A stretch of 64,000 nt of DNA from Oscillospiraceae bacterium (GCA_015066385.1 SVOJ01000013.1:1-64000), one strand, 5' to 3'; positions 18,559 through 27,730 are shown, numbered from the stretch's first letter. The notes: generated by a model not told the origin, from the letters alone. Program-made: numbers and translations.

Positions 18559-19065
18559 TTATTCTTTCACAAGCAGACGGGTGATTTCACCAACATACAC
18601 GCGGTGGAAATCGTTGTTGGGGTAGCAATCAGGCACAATGCTCTTGTCAATGAATGTTTCGGGATCAAAATCGAAAGCCGCTACCTTTTTCATCTCAAAC
18701 ACACTCTGTGCTTCTTCGCAATATGCGGAATGTTCCGTAAAAGCGGGGGTGAGGCCTGTTTCGGCATATTTGTCGCAATCTCTGCCGCTTTTTCTGCCGA
18801 ACACACCGAGTTGTTTCTGATAACCGTCGGGCATGATGCTCAAGGTCATATAGTCATTGTTTTCGCAGAATTCATAGGTGTATCTCTGCGGACGGACAAA
18901 AACGAAAACCACGTGCTTGCCCCAGAGTTCACCCACAGCCCCCCAACTGACGGTCATGGAATTGAATTTATCTTCCTTGCCTGCCGACAGCAGGGCCCAG
19001 TTTTTGGCAAGGTCAGAGAAGGGTTTTGCGGTAAAATCCAACGGATTTATTTCTTTGAATGCCAT
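18559..19065 (-). CDS. Flavin reductase-like (split-barrel FMN-binding) protein
   Basis: 168 residues of the flavin reductase-like family. The fold is suggested by the FNSMTVSWGAVGELWGKHV segment at about 35-53 and by the VRPQRYTYEFCENN segment that contacts FMN phosphate in relatives. A C-terminal HRVYVGEI strand completes the barrel. Such proteins bind FMN and reduce small substrates or serve as electron carriers. The AAGGAGG site before ATG 19065 is strong. It is the first gene of a two-gene unit with the phospholipase-like gene, and the functional link between them is unclear. Confidence 0.85.
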   Translation of the reverse strand: MAFKEINPLDFTAKPFSDLAKNWALLSAGKEDKFNSMTVSWGAVGELWGKHVVFVFVRPQRYTYEFCENNDYMTLSIMPDGYQKQLGVFGRKSGRDCDKYAETGLTPAFTEHSAYCEEAQSVFEMKKVAAFDFDPETFIDKSIVPDCYPNNDFHRVYVGEITRLLVKE

Positions 19066-19178
19066 GGTGCATCCTCCTTAATGGATAATTCTTTTATTAC
19101 ATATTATATTACAGCAAGATGCACAAAAATGCAAGTACGCACTTGTGTAAAAAAGTTAATTTAAAAAGAAAAAATATA

Positions 19179-19207
19179 TTGACAAAGAGCCTGTCTTATG
19201 ATAAAAT
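19179..19207 (+). promoter_or_regulatory. Promoter of the rplU-prp-rpmA operon
   Basis: TTGACA 19179-19184, 17 bases, TAAAAT 19202-19207. It leaves an untranslated leader of about 90 bases before rplU, suitable for an L21 leader. Confidence 0.85.
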
Positions 19208-19213
19208 TCTTCA

Positions 19214-19302
19214 TGCCGCATATCAAGGGCGTATTCTGCAAAGAATGCACAAGTGGTTTTTGCCCGCCCGCCGTAGCGAGTCTTGTAAAGGAGAAAAAAA
19301 GC
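19214..19302 (+). promoter_or_regulatory. Candidate ribosomal protein L21 leader
   Basis: The leader between the predicted start and the rplU ATG occupies the place where Firmicutes carry the L21 leader RNA motif. It holds GC-rich pairing blocks (GGTTTTTGCCCGCCCGCC area) and ends in AAAGGAG. I could not verify the fold against the known motif, so the call rests on position and length. Confidence 0.45.
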
Positions 19303-19614
19303 ATGTACGCAATTATTGAAACCGGCGGTAAGCAGTACAAAGTCGAAGCAGGCGACGTCGTCTACATCGAAAAGCTTAACGTTGAGGCTGAGGAAGCAAT
19401 CACTTTTGAAACGGTTATTGCTGTTGGTTCCGAAGACGGCATCAAGGTCGGTGCTCCCTATGTTGAAGGTGCAACCGTAGCTGCAAAGGCTCTCAAGAAC
19501 GGCAAACAGAAGAAAGTTACCGTTATGACCTACAAGCCCAAGAAGAATGAAAAAAGAAAGCTTGGCCACAGACAGCCCTACACCAAGATTGAAATCACTG
19601 CGATCAACGCATAA
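19303..19614 (+). CDS. rplU: 50S ribosomal protein L21
   Basis: 103 residues starting [18 protein letters not shown], the near-invariant L21 N-terminus, and ending in the [20 protein letters not shown] tail (here [17 protein letters not shown]). An upstream in-frame ATG at 19198 overlaps the promoter and is rejected; the AAAGGAG site at 19288-19294 serves ATG 19303. L21 binds 23S rRNA in the large subunit. The stop overlaps the prp start (TAATG), showing translational coupling. Confidence 0.97.
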   Translation: MYAIIETGGKQYKVEAGDVVYIEKLNVEAEEAITFETVIAVGSEDGIKVGAPYVEGATVAAKALKNGKQKKVTVMTYKPKKNEKRKLGHRQPYTKIEITAINA

Positions 19615-19925
19615 TGATCCGCACCGTTTTCCGACTTCATGAAAACCGATTAACCGGTTTTACCGTAAAGGGTCATTCCGGCACGGCAGCAAGAGGATCG
19701 GACATCGTCTGCGCGGCGGTTTCCTCAGCGGCATACATGACGGTCAACACACTGACCGAAATTGTGAATGCAAAAACGGAAATCGAAGTAAAAGACGGTT
19801 TTCTGCACTGCACCGTTTTGGACGGTGGCGACAGTGCAAGGGTTATTCTCGAAGGCTTCCGTCTTCACATGGAACAGCTTTGCGAAGAGTATCCCACTGC
19901 TATCAAAATAACTACGGAGGTATAA
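19614..19925 (+). CDS. prp: Ribosomal-processing cysteine protease Prp
   Basis: 103 residues of the YsxB/Prp family. The catalytic histidine is in VKGHSGTA (about residue 21) and the cysteine in [12 protein letters not shown] (about residue 33). Prp removes the N-terminal extension of L27 in Firmicutes. The downstream L27 here has exactly that extension, so enzyme and substrate are adjacent. It overlaps rplU by one base and leads into rpmA. Confidence 0.95.
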   Translation: MIRTVFRLHENRLTGFTVKGHSGTAARGSDIVCAAVSSAAYMTVNTLTEIVNAKTEIEVKDGFLHCTVLDGGDSARVILEGFRLHMEQLCEEYPTAIKITTEV

Positions 19926-19927
19926 CA

Positions 19928-20206
19928 ATGCTTAAGGTTAACATTCAGCTTTTTGCTCATAAAAAGGGAATGGGCTCCACCCGTAACGGTCGTGATTCCG
20001 AATCCAAGAGACTCGGCGCGAAGAGAAGCGACGGTCAGGCAGTTCTTGCCGGCACCATCCTCGTCCGTCAGCGCGGTACGCATATCCATCCCGGCAATAA
20101 TGTCGGCATCGGCTCCGATGACACTCTGTATGCTCTGATCGACGGTAAAGTCAAGTTCGAGCGTTACGGCAAAGACCGCAAAAAGGTCAGCGTCTACGAA
20201 GCATAA
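19928..20206 (+). CDS. rpmA: 50S ribosomal protein L27 with Prp-cleavable leader
   Basis: 92 residues beginning [17 protein letters not shown]. The segment up to NIQLF is the extra leader of Firmicute L27, cut by Prp between the phenylalanine and alanine so that the mature protein begins AHKKG, which reaches the peptidyl-transferase centre. The GGAGG site lies 9 bases before ATG 19928; an in-frame ATG at 19880 lies inside prp and is rejected. It is the last gene of the operon. Confidence 0.97.
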   Translation: MLKVNIQLFAHKKGMGSTRNGRDSESKRLGAKRSDGQAVLAGTILVRQRGTHIHPGNNVGIGSDDTLYALIDGKVKFERYGKDRKKVSVYEA

Positions 20207-20223
20207 GGCAATTTTGTCACCTT

Positions 20224-20253
20224 AACCCACTGAATTTTCAGTGGGTTTTTTTT
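20224..20253 (+). terminator. Terminator after rpmA
   Basis: AACCCACTGAA pairs with TTCAGTGGGTT (20224-20234 with 20237-20247), followed by eight T. Confidence 0.9.
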
Positions 20254-20303
20254 GCGGCAAATTTTAATACTGTATGTGTTTGTTTCCAAATCGACAAATA
20301 TGC

Positions 20304-20332
20304 TTGACAGTATATTTAATAACAAGTATAAT
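20304..20332 (+). promoter_or_regulatory. Promoter of the sugar symporter gene
   Basis: TTGACA 20304-20309, 17 bases, TATAAT 20327-20332: full consensus. Confidence 0.9.
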
Positions 20333-20374
20333 TAAAATAATGTGCAAACAGAAAAAGAAAAAGGAGTCGGAACT

Positions 20375-21802
20375 ATGAAAAAAGAAAAACCGGTTTCCGC
20401 AAACGGTGTAAGACCTTTCGGTATGCTCGATAAACTGGGCTATGCCATGGGTGATATGGGATGCGGATTCTCTTTCCAGCTTGTGTCCACATTCATGCAG
20501 TTGTTCTATCTGCAATACATCGGCATTTCCACGGGTGACTATGCCGCCATTATCCTCATTTCCAAATTGTGGGATGCTGTTAATGACGTGCTCATCGGCA
20601 ATATGGTCGATACCAAGCGCATCGGCAAAAAGAGTAAGTATATGCCGTGGATTATCCTCGGCGGTGTCACACTTGTTATTTTTAATGTGATGATTTTTGC
20701 TCCCGTGCAGAACTTCCCGTATGCCGCCAAATATGCATGGTGTCTGATTTCTTACTGCCTGTGGTCGGTGGCTTACACCATGGTAAACGTCCCTTACGGC
20801 TCTTTGCATTCTGTGATTACCGACAAACCGCAGGAAAGAACCGCACTGTCTACCTTCCGTTCCATCGGTGCAGCACTGCCTGCAGTGGTTATCATGATCG
20901 TCCTGCCGAACATCGTTTATTCCAAGGACATCAATGCCGCAGGCGAAGAAGTGCAGAACCTCAAGGGAGAAACACTGCTTCCTGTTGCCATTGTTTTGTC
21001 AATCATTGCGTTCTTCGTTCTTTGGGGAACCACAAAACTTGTCAAAGAACGTGTTGTGCGTCCCGAAACGAGTGAGAATGCAACGGGCGCAAAGGCATTC
21101 TTCTCGGCTTTTAAATCTTTCTTCACCAACCGCGCCATGGTCGGAGCCACCATTGCCACCGTTGCACAGGTAGCCCTTTTTAACTCCACCATGTCCATGA
21201 ACAACATGGTCTTCCAGTATTTCTTCAAAGACCCGTCCAAGATTTCACTTGCCATGGTCGGCAGTTATGTTCCGATGGTCATTATCATGGTGTTCATCGG
21301 GAAACTGACCAAGAAGTTCGGCAAAAAGACCGTCTGCACCGTCGCAACGCTTGTGAGTGCCGTTGCAGGTCTTGTGTTCATGTTTGTTCCCATGACTCCC
21401 GATATGACGGGCATGATTCTGTACATTGTTGCCCTTATGGCTATCAATGCGGGGAATTGCACATTCCAAGTCACGGTCTGGGCAATCGTTGCCGACTGTA
21501 TTGAAATCAGTTACAGAAAATCCGGCAAGAGCGAAGAAGGTTCGCTGTATGCACTGTATTCCTTCTTCCGCAAACTTTCGCAGGGCATCGGACAGGCGGT
21601 TGTGTCGATCGGTCTTGGTATGATCGGTTTTGTGGAAGGCGAAAATGCCGTGCAGCCCGAAGGCTTCGGCGAAGGGGTCAAAACCCTTTACATTGCATTC
21701 CTTGCCATCGGCTCTTTGATTGCGTTCTTTGCGCTGAAATTCATCTACAATGTCAGCAAAAAAGACGAAGAAGAATTCTCTGCAATTCAGAAAGCAGAAT
21801 AA
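20375..21802 (+). CDS. GPH-family sugar:cation symporter (MelB-like)
   Basis: 475 residues, about twelve hydrophobic segments, no signal peptide. The glycoside-pentoside-hexuronide family is indicated by KLGYAMGDMGCGFSFQL at the start, the loop LWDAVNDVLIGNMVD (acidic cation-site segment) and NVPYGSLHSVITDKPQERT between helices 4 and 6. It imports an oligosaccharide or glycoside with Na+ or H+; the substrate cannot be read from sequence. The neighbouring anchored beta-propeller gene has its own promoter. The start at ATG 20375 follows AAAAAGGAG; the upstream GTG at 20342 is rejected. Confidence 0.9.
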   Translation: MKKEKPVSANGVRPFGMLDKLGYAMGDMGCGFSFQLVSTFMQLFYLQYIGISTGDYAAIILISKLWDAVNDVLIGNMVDTKRIGKKSKYMPWIILGGVTLVIFNVMIFAPVQNFPYAAKYAWCLISYCLWSVAYTMVNVPYGSLHSVITDKPQERTALSTFRSIGAALPAVVIMIVLPNIVYSKDINAAGEEVQNLKGETLLPVAIVLSIIAFFVLWGTTKLVKERVVRPETSENATGAKAFFSAFKSFFTNRAMVGATIATVAQVALFNSTMSMNNMVFQYFFKDPSKISLAMVGSYVPMVIIMVFIGKLTKKFGKKTVCTVATLVSAVAGLVFMFVPMTPDMTGMILYIVALMAINAGNCTFQVTVWAIVADCIEISYRKSGKSEEGSLYALYSFFRKLSQGIGQAVVSIGLGMIGFVEGENAVQPEGFGEGVKTLYIAFLAIGSLIAFFALKFIYNVSKKDEEEFSAIQKAE

Positions 21803-21815
21803 ATACGACCGCTTT

Positions 21816-21840
21816 GGGGTGCTTCGGCACCCCTTTTTTT
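21816..21840 (+). terminator. Terminator after the symporter
   Basis: GGGGTGC and GCACCCC close on a TTCG tetraloop and are followed by seven T. Confidence 0.92.
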
Positions 21841-21842
21841 GT

Positions 21843-21871
21843 TTGACAATGCGAGGAAACTGTGATATCAT
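21843..21871 (+). promoter_or_regulatory. Promoter of the beta-propeller gene
   Basis: TTGACA 21843-21848, 17 bases, TATCAT 21866-21871, starting right after the previous terminator. Confidence 0.85.
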
Positions 21872-21919
21872 ACTCCTATGCCGTTTTACGGTATAAAAAG
21901 AAGAAAAAGGAAGAGGATT

Positions 21920-23470
21920 ATGAAAAAGAAAGGTATTATTGCAATTGTTATTCTTCTTGTAATCGCGCTTGGCATCGGCGGTGTGCTCGCTTGGTTTACC
22001 GCAGGCGATGAAATCCACAAGCCCATCGGTTCAGATGAAATTCCGACCTTCTACGGTGAAACCGCCATTCCGAAAGCACAGAAAAAGCAGATCATCCCGC
22101 AACATCCGTTTCTTGCAGAAGAAGGCAGAAACGGCATGCACGGCAACTCTTACAATACGGGGACTTACAACTATGCAGGTCCCATCGGCTACAACCCCGT
22201 TGTCACATCCCGTTCCATGAATCTGTTTGGCGGTCTTTGTGCAACCCTGATGTTTGACTCCCAGGGCAGAATCATCACCGTCAGCGGCAATATGACAGGT
22301 TTTAAACTGTCGCTTCTTGATGCTGATACCCTCGAGGTGCTCGCACAGACCACACTTCCGCAAAGAGCATCCACCAAGGAATTTTTCAAGACCTTTGATT
22401 TCAGCCTGATTTCGTCCGACACATCGGGCGGTGCCTATTGCCACCTGCTTGCAGGGGATCGTCCTATCATCGGTAATTCCGACAATGTTGTGCAGATTTA
22501 TTATATTGACGATTCCGATGACACACCCGAATGGGGTATTGAATGGGAATTTGACCTCATGCCCTACCTTGAAGAAGGGGCATATATTACCGATGCCATT
22601 CCCGATTATGACGGCAATATTTGGTTTATCACCCGTCCCGGCGATGTTGGTTTCATTGCAAAAGACACCGAAGAAGTGCACATGATGCGCCTTGAAAACG
22701 AAGAAATTCAGAACTCGCTTGCCGTTGCCGAAGACGGTGTTTACATTGTTTCCGACCACGCCATGTATCGTTTTGATATTGACGAAAACGGTGACCCGAT
22801 TTACACTTGGAGAACCGAATATGACCGCGGTACCGAACCCAAGCCGGGTGCTATCAATCAGGGCAGCGGCACAACCCCGACTTTGCTCGATGTGCCTTGC
22901 ACCGACGGCACTGTCCGCAAACTCTGCGGCATCACCGACAATGCGGACAGCCGTGTAAACCTTGTGGTTTATGACCGCATCACGGGTGAAACAATAGTTA
23001 ATGTTCCGCTGTTTGAAGAGGGCTATTCCGTCAGCGAAAACAGCCTGATTGCCTATGGCAGAAGTTTTATTGTTGAAAACAACTATTCCGAAACGGGTGC
23101 AGGCTTCCTTGTCAGCGATCCGCAGAGCCACGCAGGTGTGACCCGTATCGACATGAATGCCGATTGCACCGATGCATTTGTGGCATGGCACAGTGACGAA
23201 GCCGCCGCAACGGTCGTTCCGAAACTGTCTGTCGGCAGCGGCCTTGTGTATCTTTACACCCGCATTCAGAATGAAGATATTGACGAAAACGATGTTGCAT
23301 GGTATTTCACCGCCGTTGACTTTGAAACGGGCGAAACCGTGTACCGTGTATTTACAGGCTTGGGCAGAAACTGGAACAACAGTTACGGCCCCATCACCAT
23401 CGGCCCCAACGGCAATGCATACATCGGCGTGTTCAACGGCCTTGTGTGCGTCAGTGATTATGTTGAATAA
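21920..23470 (+). CDS. Membrane-anchored beta-propeller (PQQ-like) protein
   Basis: 516 residues. Residues 5-28 form an uncleaved signal anchor (KGIIAIVILLVIALGIG then GVLAWF), so the rest lies outside the membrane. The exterior part is rich in blade-like strands such as YDGNIWFITRPGDVGF, GVYIVSDHAMYRFD and GNAYIGVFNGLVCV, typical of PQQ-like/quinoprotein propellers. No catalytic or cofactor residues can be assigned. It could be a sensor, binding protein or enzyme. The AGGAAGAGG site favours ATG 21920 over ATG 21878. The gene is monocistronic with its own promoter. Confidence 0.7.
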   Translation: MKKKGIIAIVILLVIALGIGGVLAWFTAGDEIHKPIGSDEIPTFYGETAIPKAQKKQIIPQHPFLAEEGRNGMHGNSYNTGTYNYAGPIGYNPVVTSRSMNLFGGLCATLMFDSQGRIITVSGNMTGFKLSLLDADTLEVLAQTTLPQRASTKEFFKTFDFSLISSDTSGGAYCHLLAGDRPIIGNSDNVVQIYYIDDSDDTPEWGIEWEFDLMPYLEEGAYITDAIPDYDGNIWFITRPGDVGFIAKDTEEVHMMRLENEEIQNSLAVAEDGVYIVSDHAMYRFDIDENGDPIYTWRTEYDRGTEPKPGAINQGSGTTPTLLDVPCTDGTVRKLCGITDNADSRVNLVVYDRITGETIVNVPLFEEGYSVSENSLIAYGRSFIVENNYSETGAGFLVSDPQSHAGVTRIDMNADCTDAFVAWHSDEAAATVVPKLSVGSGLVYLYTRIQNEDIDENDVAWYFTAVDFETGETVYRVFTGLGRNWNNSYGPITIGPNGNAYIGVFNGLVCVSDYVE

Positions 23471-23570
23471 GAAAAATCACTACGCTTCTTGTTTTATGTA
23501 CGTGTTTCTGACGGTCATATTACCGACGGTAGCACTGCAGAATCAATAAAACTGAAATATTTATAACCGA

Positions 23571-23606
23571 AAACCGCAGTCAGACAACAGATTGCGGTTT
23601 TTTTTG
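23571..23606 (+). terminator. Terminator after the beta-propeller gene
   Basis: AAACCGCA (23571-23578) pairs with TGCGGTTT (23593-23600) with a loop of 14 and a T run. It lies 100 bases after the stop codon. The 281-base gap to the next gene also holds the dyad TGATAA-TC-TTATCA near 23669. Confidence 0.75.
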
Positions 23607-23751
23607 TGCATGCAAAAGGCAATTTCACTAGAAATTTTACATAAATTAAGATATTTTTAAGCAAAAAGTGATAATCTTATCATGGTAAGGTATTTTTGTT
23701 GAGACTGCTTCTGTTTTTCAATCTGTATGTCAATGAAAGGTGTGTATTTGG

Positions 23752-25110
23752 ATGAAAAAAATAATTTCCTTTCTTTTGAGTATTGTGTTATTGTTTTCAT
23801 TGCCTGCGGTTTGCTTGGGCATCGAAGCAAAGGCAAATGACGAACCGCTTGTAAATGTTAATATACAAGGTTTTGAAGGATTTTTCGAGCCGGAGGGACC
23901 GCAACATATGGTGTTTTTCGGTGTCAGCATATCCGATGCACCCAATTTTGAGAAATGTGAAATGACAATAACAATCAGTAATCCATCCTATCTTTTTGTG
24001 GATGATCTGGCAGAAGATACAGATGAACCTGTGAACAGTGCAGAGTATTATGCAAATTGTCGGGCAATGGCAGAAAAAATACAAACAGGGAATTATCAAC
24101 TGACATTGCAGGCAGAAGCTGTTGAAGACAAGTATTATGCTTCTTTTATCTTTTTATCATATGAAACTGTTGATTTTCATGCAACGATAGATGAAGTTAA
24201 ATTGTATACCGACAGCGGCGAAACGGAAAATTTCAGTGTTGAAGTTTCTGATAAAATCAATGTCCCTGTATTGAAAGCCGAAACGGAAAAAATATATATG
24301 GACTACTATGAAAATGTTGAAGATCCCGAACGGTATATCTGCACACATCTCTCTCTTGAAAAGTGCCCTTCGTTTGAAAGCTTTGAACTGCTGATTACTT
24401 ATAATCCCGAAGTTCTTGCATATACCCCGGAATATCCGTTTTGGATTGAGGACGAAACAAACAGCATAAACTGTACCGTTGCGGAAGCGGGAAAATTGCA
24501 GGTCATCGGCACGCCATCGGAAAGCGGCGTAGTGTCTGCTTTTGAACCAATCTGCCTGCAAGTCATCAACGACGGCAAAACGGATATTGAAATAACACTT
24601 GTTTCGTGGAAAGATGCCGACGGCGAAGTTGAAAACGGTAAATTCTATTTTGATTTTGAAAATTTTTATGCCTTGACCTGTGAAACATATCAGCAAATAA
24701 CGGCTCCTCCGACTGCCGTATTGGAAACAAACGGCGCAAATGTTTGGTGGGTGCCTGAAAATATGACGGTTGCACAGTTTCTTGCAACCGCTCCGACCGA
24801 TATGGTTGATATTTTTAATGCAGATGAAGAAAAACTCGCGCAGGATGACATAATTGCAACCGGCTGTGAATACAAAATCAATCATCCCGGACAATTTTTC
24901 AACATCTTTCATCTGATTGTGAAATATGACCTCGACAGCGATGGACTTGTTACCGCCGCCGATGCAAGACTTGCACTGCGTTTTGCTGTTGGTTTGGAAC
25001 AAGCAGGCAAAGATCAGTTGTATGCCGCCAATGTGAGTAAAAGTTATGAATTGACGGCAGACATCGCCCGTAACATTCTTCGTTATTCCGTGGGATTGCC
25101 GACAGAATAA
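23752..25110 (+). CDS. Secreted dockerin-type protein
   Basis: 452 residues with a signal peptide (KKIISFLLSIVLLFSLPAV, cut near residue 24). The C-terminal 60 residues form a type I dockerin-like pair: DLDSDGLVTAADARLALRFA, then a second repeat ELTADIARNILRYSVGL, with the calcium-loop aspartates D-x-D-x-D clear in the first and degenerate in the second. Residues about 25-330 form two beta-rich segments with hydrophobic and aromatic spacing that could be cohesin-like or carbohydrate-binding modules; I cannot prove this. ATG 23752 is preceded by an AAAGG site; the in-frame GTG at 23740 is less likely. A dockerin suggests assembly on a surface scaffold. Confidence 0.75.
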   Translation: MKKIISFLLSIVLLFSLPAVCLGIEAKANDEPLVNVNIQGFEGFFEPEGPQHMVFFGVSISDAPNFEKCEMTITISNPSYLFVDDLAEDTDEPVNSAEYYANCRAMAEKIQTGNYQLTLQAEAVEDKYYASFIFLSYETVDFHATIDEVKLYTDSGETENFSVEVSDKINVPVLKAETEKIYMDYYENVEDPERYICTHLSLEKCPSFESFELLITYNPEVLAYTPEYPFWIEDETNSINCTVAEAGKLQVIGTPSESGVVSAFEPICLQVINDGKTDIEITLVSWKDADGEVENGKFYFDFENFYALTCETYQQITAPPTAVLETNGANVWWVPENMTVAQFLATAPTDMVDIFNADEEKLAQDDIIATGCEYKINHPGQFFNIFHLIVKYDLDSDGLVTAADARLALRFAVGLEQAGKDQLYAANVSKSYELTADIARNILRYSVGLPTE

Positions 25111-25120
25111 ACCTAAATAA

Positions 25121-25160
25121 AAACACCGTTGCGGATTTTTTTCCACAGCGGTGTTTTTGT
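25121..25160. terminator. Bidirectional terminator between dockerin gene and rlmH
   Basis: AAACACCG (25121-25128) pairs with CGGTGTTT (25149-25156), with T and A tracts on both sides, between convergent genes. Confidence 0.8.
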
Positions 25161-25166
25161 CTGCTC

Positions 25167-25646
25167 TTATTTGTGATATGTCTTGCCTGCGTTGATGGTG
25201 AAGCCGCGGTAAATCTGCTCTAAAAGCATGATTCTTGCCAGACGGTGGGGGAAAGTCATTCTCGACATGGAAAGGCGCACGTTTGCCCGTTTTTTGACCA
25301 TATCCGAAAGTCCGTAAGACCCGCCGATAATGAAGAATACGGGCTTGCCCGTCTGCTGATTGGTTTTAAGCATCTCTGCCATGTCTTCGGACGAAAACTG
25401 CTTGCCTTCAATGCACAGCGCCGCTACGAATGCACTGTCGGGAATGCGTTTTAACAGCAGGTCGGCTTCCTTGTCGAGGGCGGATTGAATCTGCGACTGC
25501 GCAGGATTGTCGGGCAAGGTTGCGGCGGGAATTTCCACAATTTCCGTTTTGGAAAACTGCTTTAAATATTTCATGTATTCTGCGCTTGCGTCTTCAAAAA
25601 AACGGTCCTTGAGTCTGCCGACTGTCAGAATGGTTACAGGCAACAT
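25167..25646 (-). CDS. rlmH: 23S rRNA pseudouridine-1915 N3-methyltransferase
   Basis: 159 residues of the SPOUT methyltransferase RlmH. The C-terminal knot reads FIIGGSYGLSD and ends FPHRLARIMLLEQIYRGF then INAGKTYHK, the family's diagnostic tail. It methylates N3 of pseudouridine 1915 in helix 69 of 23S rRNA. It is the last gene of the ten-gene minus-strand operon and lies 11 bases after walJ, with a terminator beyond. Confidence 0.96.
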   Translation of the reverse strand: MLPVTILTVGRLKDRFFEDASAEYMKYLKQFSKTEIVEIPAATLPDNPAQSQIQSALDKEADLLLKRIPDSAFVAALCIEGKQFSSEDMAEMLKTNQQTGKPVFFIIGGSYGLSDMVKKRANVRLSMSRMTFPHRLARIMLLEQIYRGFTINAGKTYHK

Positions 25647-25657
25647 AAATATTTACC

Positions 25658-26446
25658 TCAGAAGATTATGTATTTTTCACAGCATTTTTCGGGGGCAACG
25701 CAAAGAGTGTAGTCCTGATTTTCAATGGCTCCCAGTTTGTCAAATGCCGTTTTTGTGCAAATATAAGCCTTGTCGGGCGTGTTGTTTTCCTGGCTTAAAT
25801 GCCCTAAAACAAATCGTCGTGTACGCAGATTGTTTAACAGCTCCACCGCTGTTTCGGCACAGGTGCTGTTGGAAAGATGCCCCCATTTCGATTTGATACG
25901 ATTTCTTAACGGCAGGGGATACGGTCCGAATTCGAGCATGTCCGGATCGTGGTTGGATTCCAGCAGTACAAGGTCACAATCCTGCAAATGCCGTAAAATT
26001 TCATTGGTCATGATGCCTGTATCGGTGCAGATTCCGACTCTGCGTTCACCAAGGTCGATGGTGTAGCCCGTGCTTTCTTTCGCATCGTGCGAAGTGCGGA
26101 ACGCCGTTACACCGATATCTCCGATGCATACATCCTTTGTCATTTCATAAGCGGGGAATTTGCCGTTTAAAATGCCCATGCCCGTGAGTGCTTTGAAAGT
26201 GCCGGGGGAGGCATACACGGGAATTTCATAGCGGCTTGCAAACACACGGATGCCGCTTACATGGTCGGTGTGCTCATGGGTCACAAAAATGGCATCTATT
26301 TTGGTGGGATTGAGTTGCAGTTGCGCAAGGCTCAGTTCAAGTTGCTTTGCATTTGAGCCGGCATCCACTAAAATGCCGTGTTCTGCCGTGCCCACATAGG
26401 TTGAATTGCCTTTGCTTGAAGAACAAAGGGTTGCAAATCTTGCCAT
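25658..26446 (-). CDS. walJ: Metallo-beta-lactamase-fold hydrolase, YycJ/WalJ-like
   Basis: 262 residues of the MBL fold. The metal-binding loop VTHEHTDHVSG lies at about residues 57-67. Further ligands are the histidine of FRTSHDAKES and the aspartate of GICTDTG. The start ATLCSSSKGNSTYVG matches WalJ, an exonuclease-like protein in the WalK/WalR neighbourhood in Bacilli. Here it sits between dgt and rlmH, without the two-component genes, so only the family name is secure. Confidence 0.88.
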   Translation of the reverse strand: MARFATLCSSSKGNSTYVGTAEHGILVDAGSNAKQLELSLAQLQLNPTKIDAIFVTHEHTDHVSGIRVFASRYEIPVYASPGTFKALTGMGILNGKFPAYEMTKDVCIGDIGVTAFRTSHDAKESTGYTIDLGERRVGICTDTGIMTNEILRHLQDCDLVLLESNHDPDMLEFGPYPLPLRNRIKSKWGHLSNSTCAETAVELLNNLRTRRFVLGHLSQENNTPDKAYICTKTAFDKLGAIENQDYTLCVAPEKCCEKYIIF

Positions 26447-26458
26447 AATAAGTCCTTT

Positions 26459-27694
26459 TTAATATGTAATGAGTTCGTTGAAACATTTGATGGCATACGT
26501 GTCCGTCATGCCCGAAATGTAGTCAATGATTGCCTGTATGTAAGTTTTTTCATCGTCAAGATTTCCGTAAATTTTTTCGTTTACGCATTTGACTGTATTT
26601 TCCGACGAAGTGTCAAAAAGGGTCTGCGGAAGAACGCAATATTTGGTCAGCCAGTTTGCGAAGGCTCCGCAGGTTTCGGGATATTCACGTGCCTTTTTCT
26701 GCAAAGCAGAAAGGGTATTCGCACCGTCAAATATGTCTGCCAGCAAGTTGAAGATTTCTTCAATGACAAGGTCGGAATATTTAATGAACGGATCCAGTTT
26801 TTTGTTGCGATAGATGGCACGGATGTTGAAGGCTTTGACCGTGTTCATCAGGTGTGCGCCGTCTTCGCTCAATGCAATGCCTGCATCGGGGGAAGAATTG
26901 CGACAGATATCATAAATCATGCCGTGAATGAGGGCGGTGGTGTTGATGGCTTTGCTGGAATTGACCCTACAAAGGTCGCTGAGTTCCGCAAGGTCGTCTT
27001 CCTCCAGAAAATGAAGCCGCAGAGCATCCTCTATATCTCTGCCAAGGTATGCAATCTTATCTGAAATTTTGACAACACAGCCTTCCCACGTGGCGGGCTG
27101 GTATTGTCCGACTTCGGTAAAATCGTTCAGGTCGATAAGGTTTTCTCGGGGTCTTATGCCGTTTTCGTCCACCTCTCCGCAGTGTGAAATAATACCGTCA
27201 CGCACGGCATAGGTGAGGTTCATATTCCGCCAGAAGCGGTAATCGTCTTCCAGCAGTTCAATATGGTCTGCAAAGCGCAGGCCGTTTTTTTCATGGAAAA
27301 AGGAAGTGCCTAAGTTTGCACGGCTGATTTTGTCAAGTTTGCGCTCGCCCTGATGTCCGAACGGGGCATGCCCGAGATCGTGTCCCATGGCAATGGCACG
27401 GGTGAGTTCGGTGTTCAGCCCCAGGGCTTTTGAAATGGTGGTTGCAACACTTTCCACATGAGATACATGCTCCATGCGGGTGCAGATGTGGTCATTGCTG
27501 ATGTTGAAAAACACCTGCGTTTTGTGCTTTAATCGGCGGTAGGCGAGGGAGTGCAAAATACGGGTGTAGTCGCGTTCAAATACGCTTCTCGTGTCGTTTT
27601 CCTTGCTGTAAAGTGCCGTTTTTCGCGCGCTGAAAATATCCCAATTCGGATTTTCGGGTTGCACCGCAAAGTTTTTGAATGTTGCATTTTCCAT
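26459..27694 (-). CDS. dgt: dGTP triphosphohydrolase (HD domain)
   Basis: 411 residues. It removes triphosphate from dGTP or other dNTPs. The HD metal site is formed by THxH-type elements: RMEHVSHVESV (first histidine), AMGHDLGHAPFGHQGE (the HD pair) and a later aspartate in KISDKIAYLGRDIED. RDYTRILHSLAYRRLKHKTQ near residue 40 is typical of bacterial Dgt. It lies in the operon between femX and walJ, with a GGAGG site before the ATG. Its length suits the shorter Firmicute type. Confidence 0.92.
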   Translation of the reverse strand: MENATFKNFAVQPENPNWDIFSARKTALYSKENDTRSVFERDYTRILHSLAYRRLKHKTQVFFNISNDHICTRMEHVSHVESVATTISKALGLNTELTRAIAMGHDLGHAPFGHQGERKLDKISRANLGTSFFHEKNGLRFADHIELLEDDYRFWRNMNLTYAVRDGIISHCGEVDENGIRPRENLIDLNDFTEVGQYQPATWEGCVVKISDKIAYLGRDIEDALRLHFLEEDDLAELSDLCRVNSSKAINTTALIHGMIYDICRNSSPDAGIALSEDGAHLMNTVKAFNIRAIYRNKKLDPFIKYSDLVIEEIFNLLADIFDGANTLSALQKKAREYPETCGAFANWLTKYCVLPQTLFDTSSENTVKCVNEKIYGNLDDEKTYIQAIIDYISGMTDTYAIKCFNELITY

Positions 27695-27730
27695 GGCAAA
27701 ACCTCCGTTTTTGTGGGGGTGATATTGTTT

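Noticed and set aside
22031..23191. 386-codon frame opposite the beta-propeller gene, and 372 codons opposite the GH38-like gene (8520-9638)
   Set aside because: Both are mirror frames of long biased genes without start signals.
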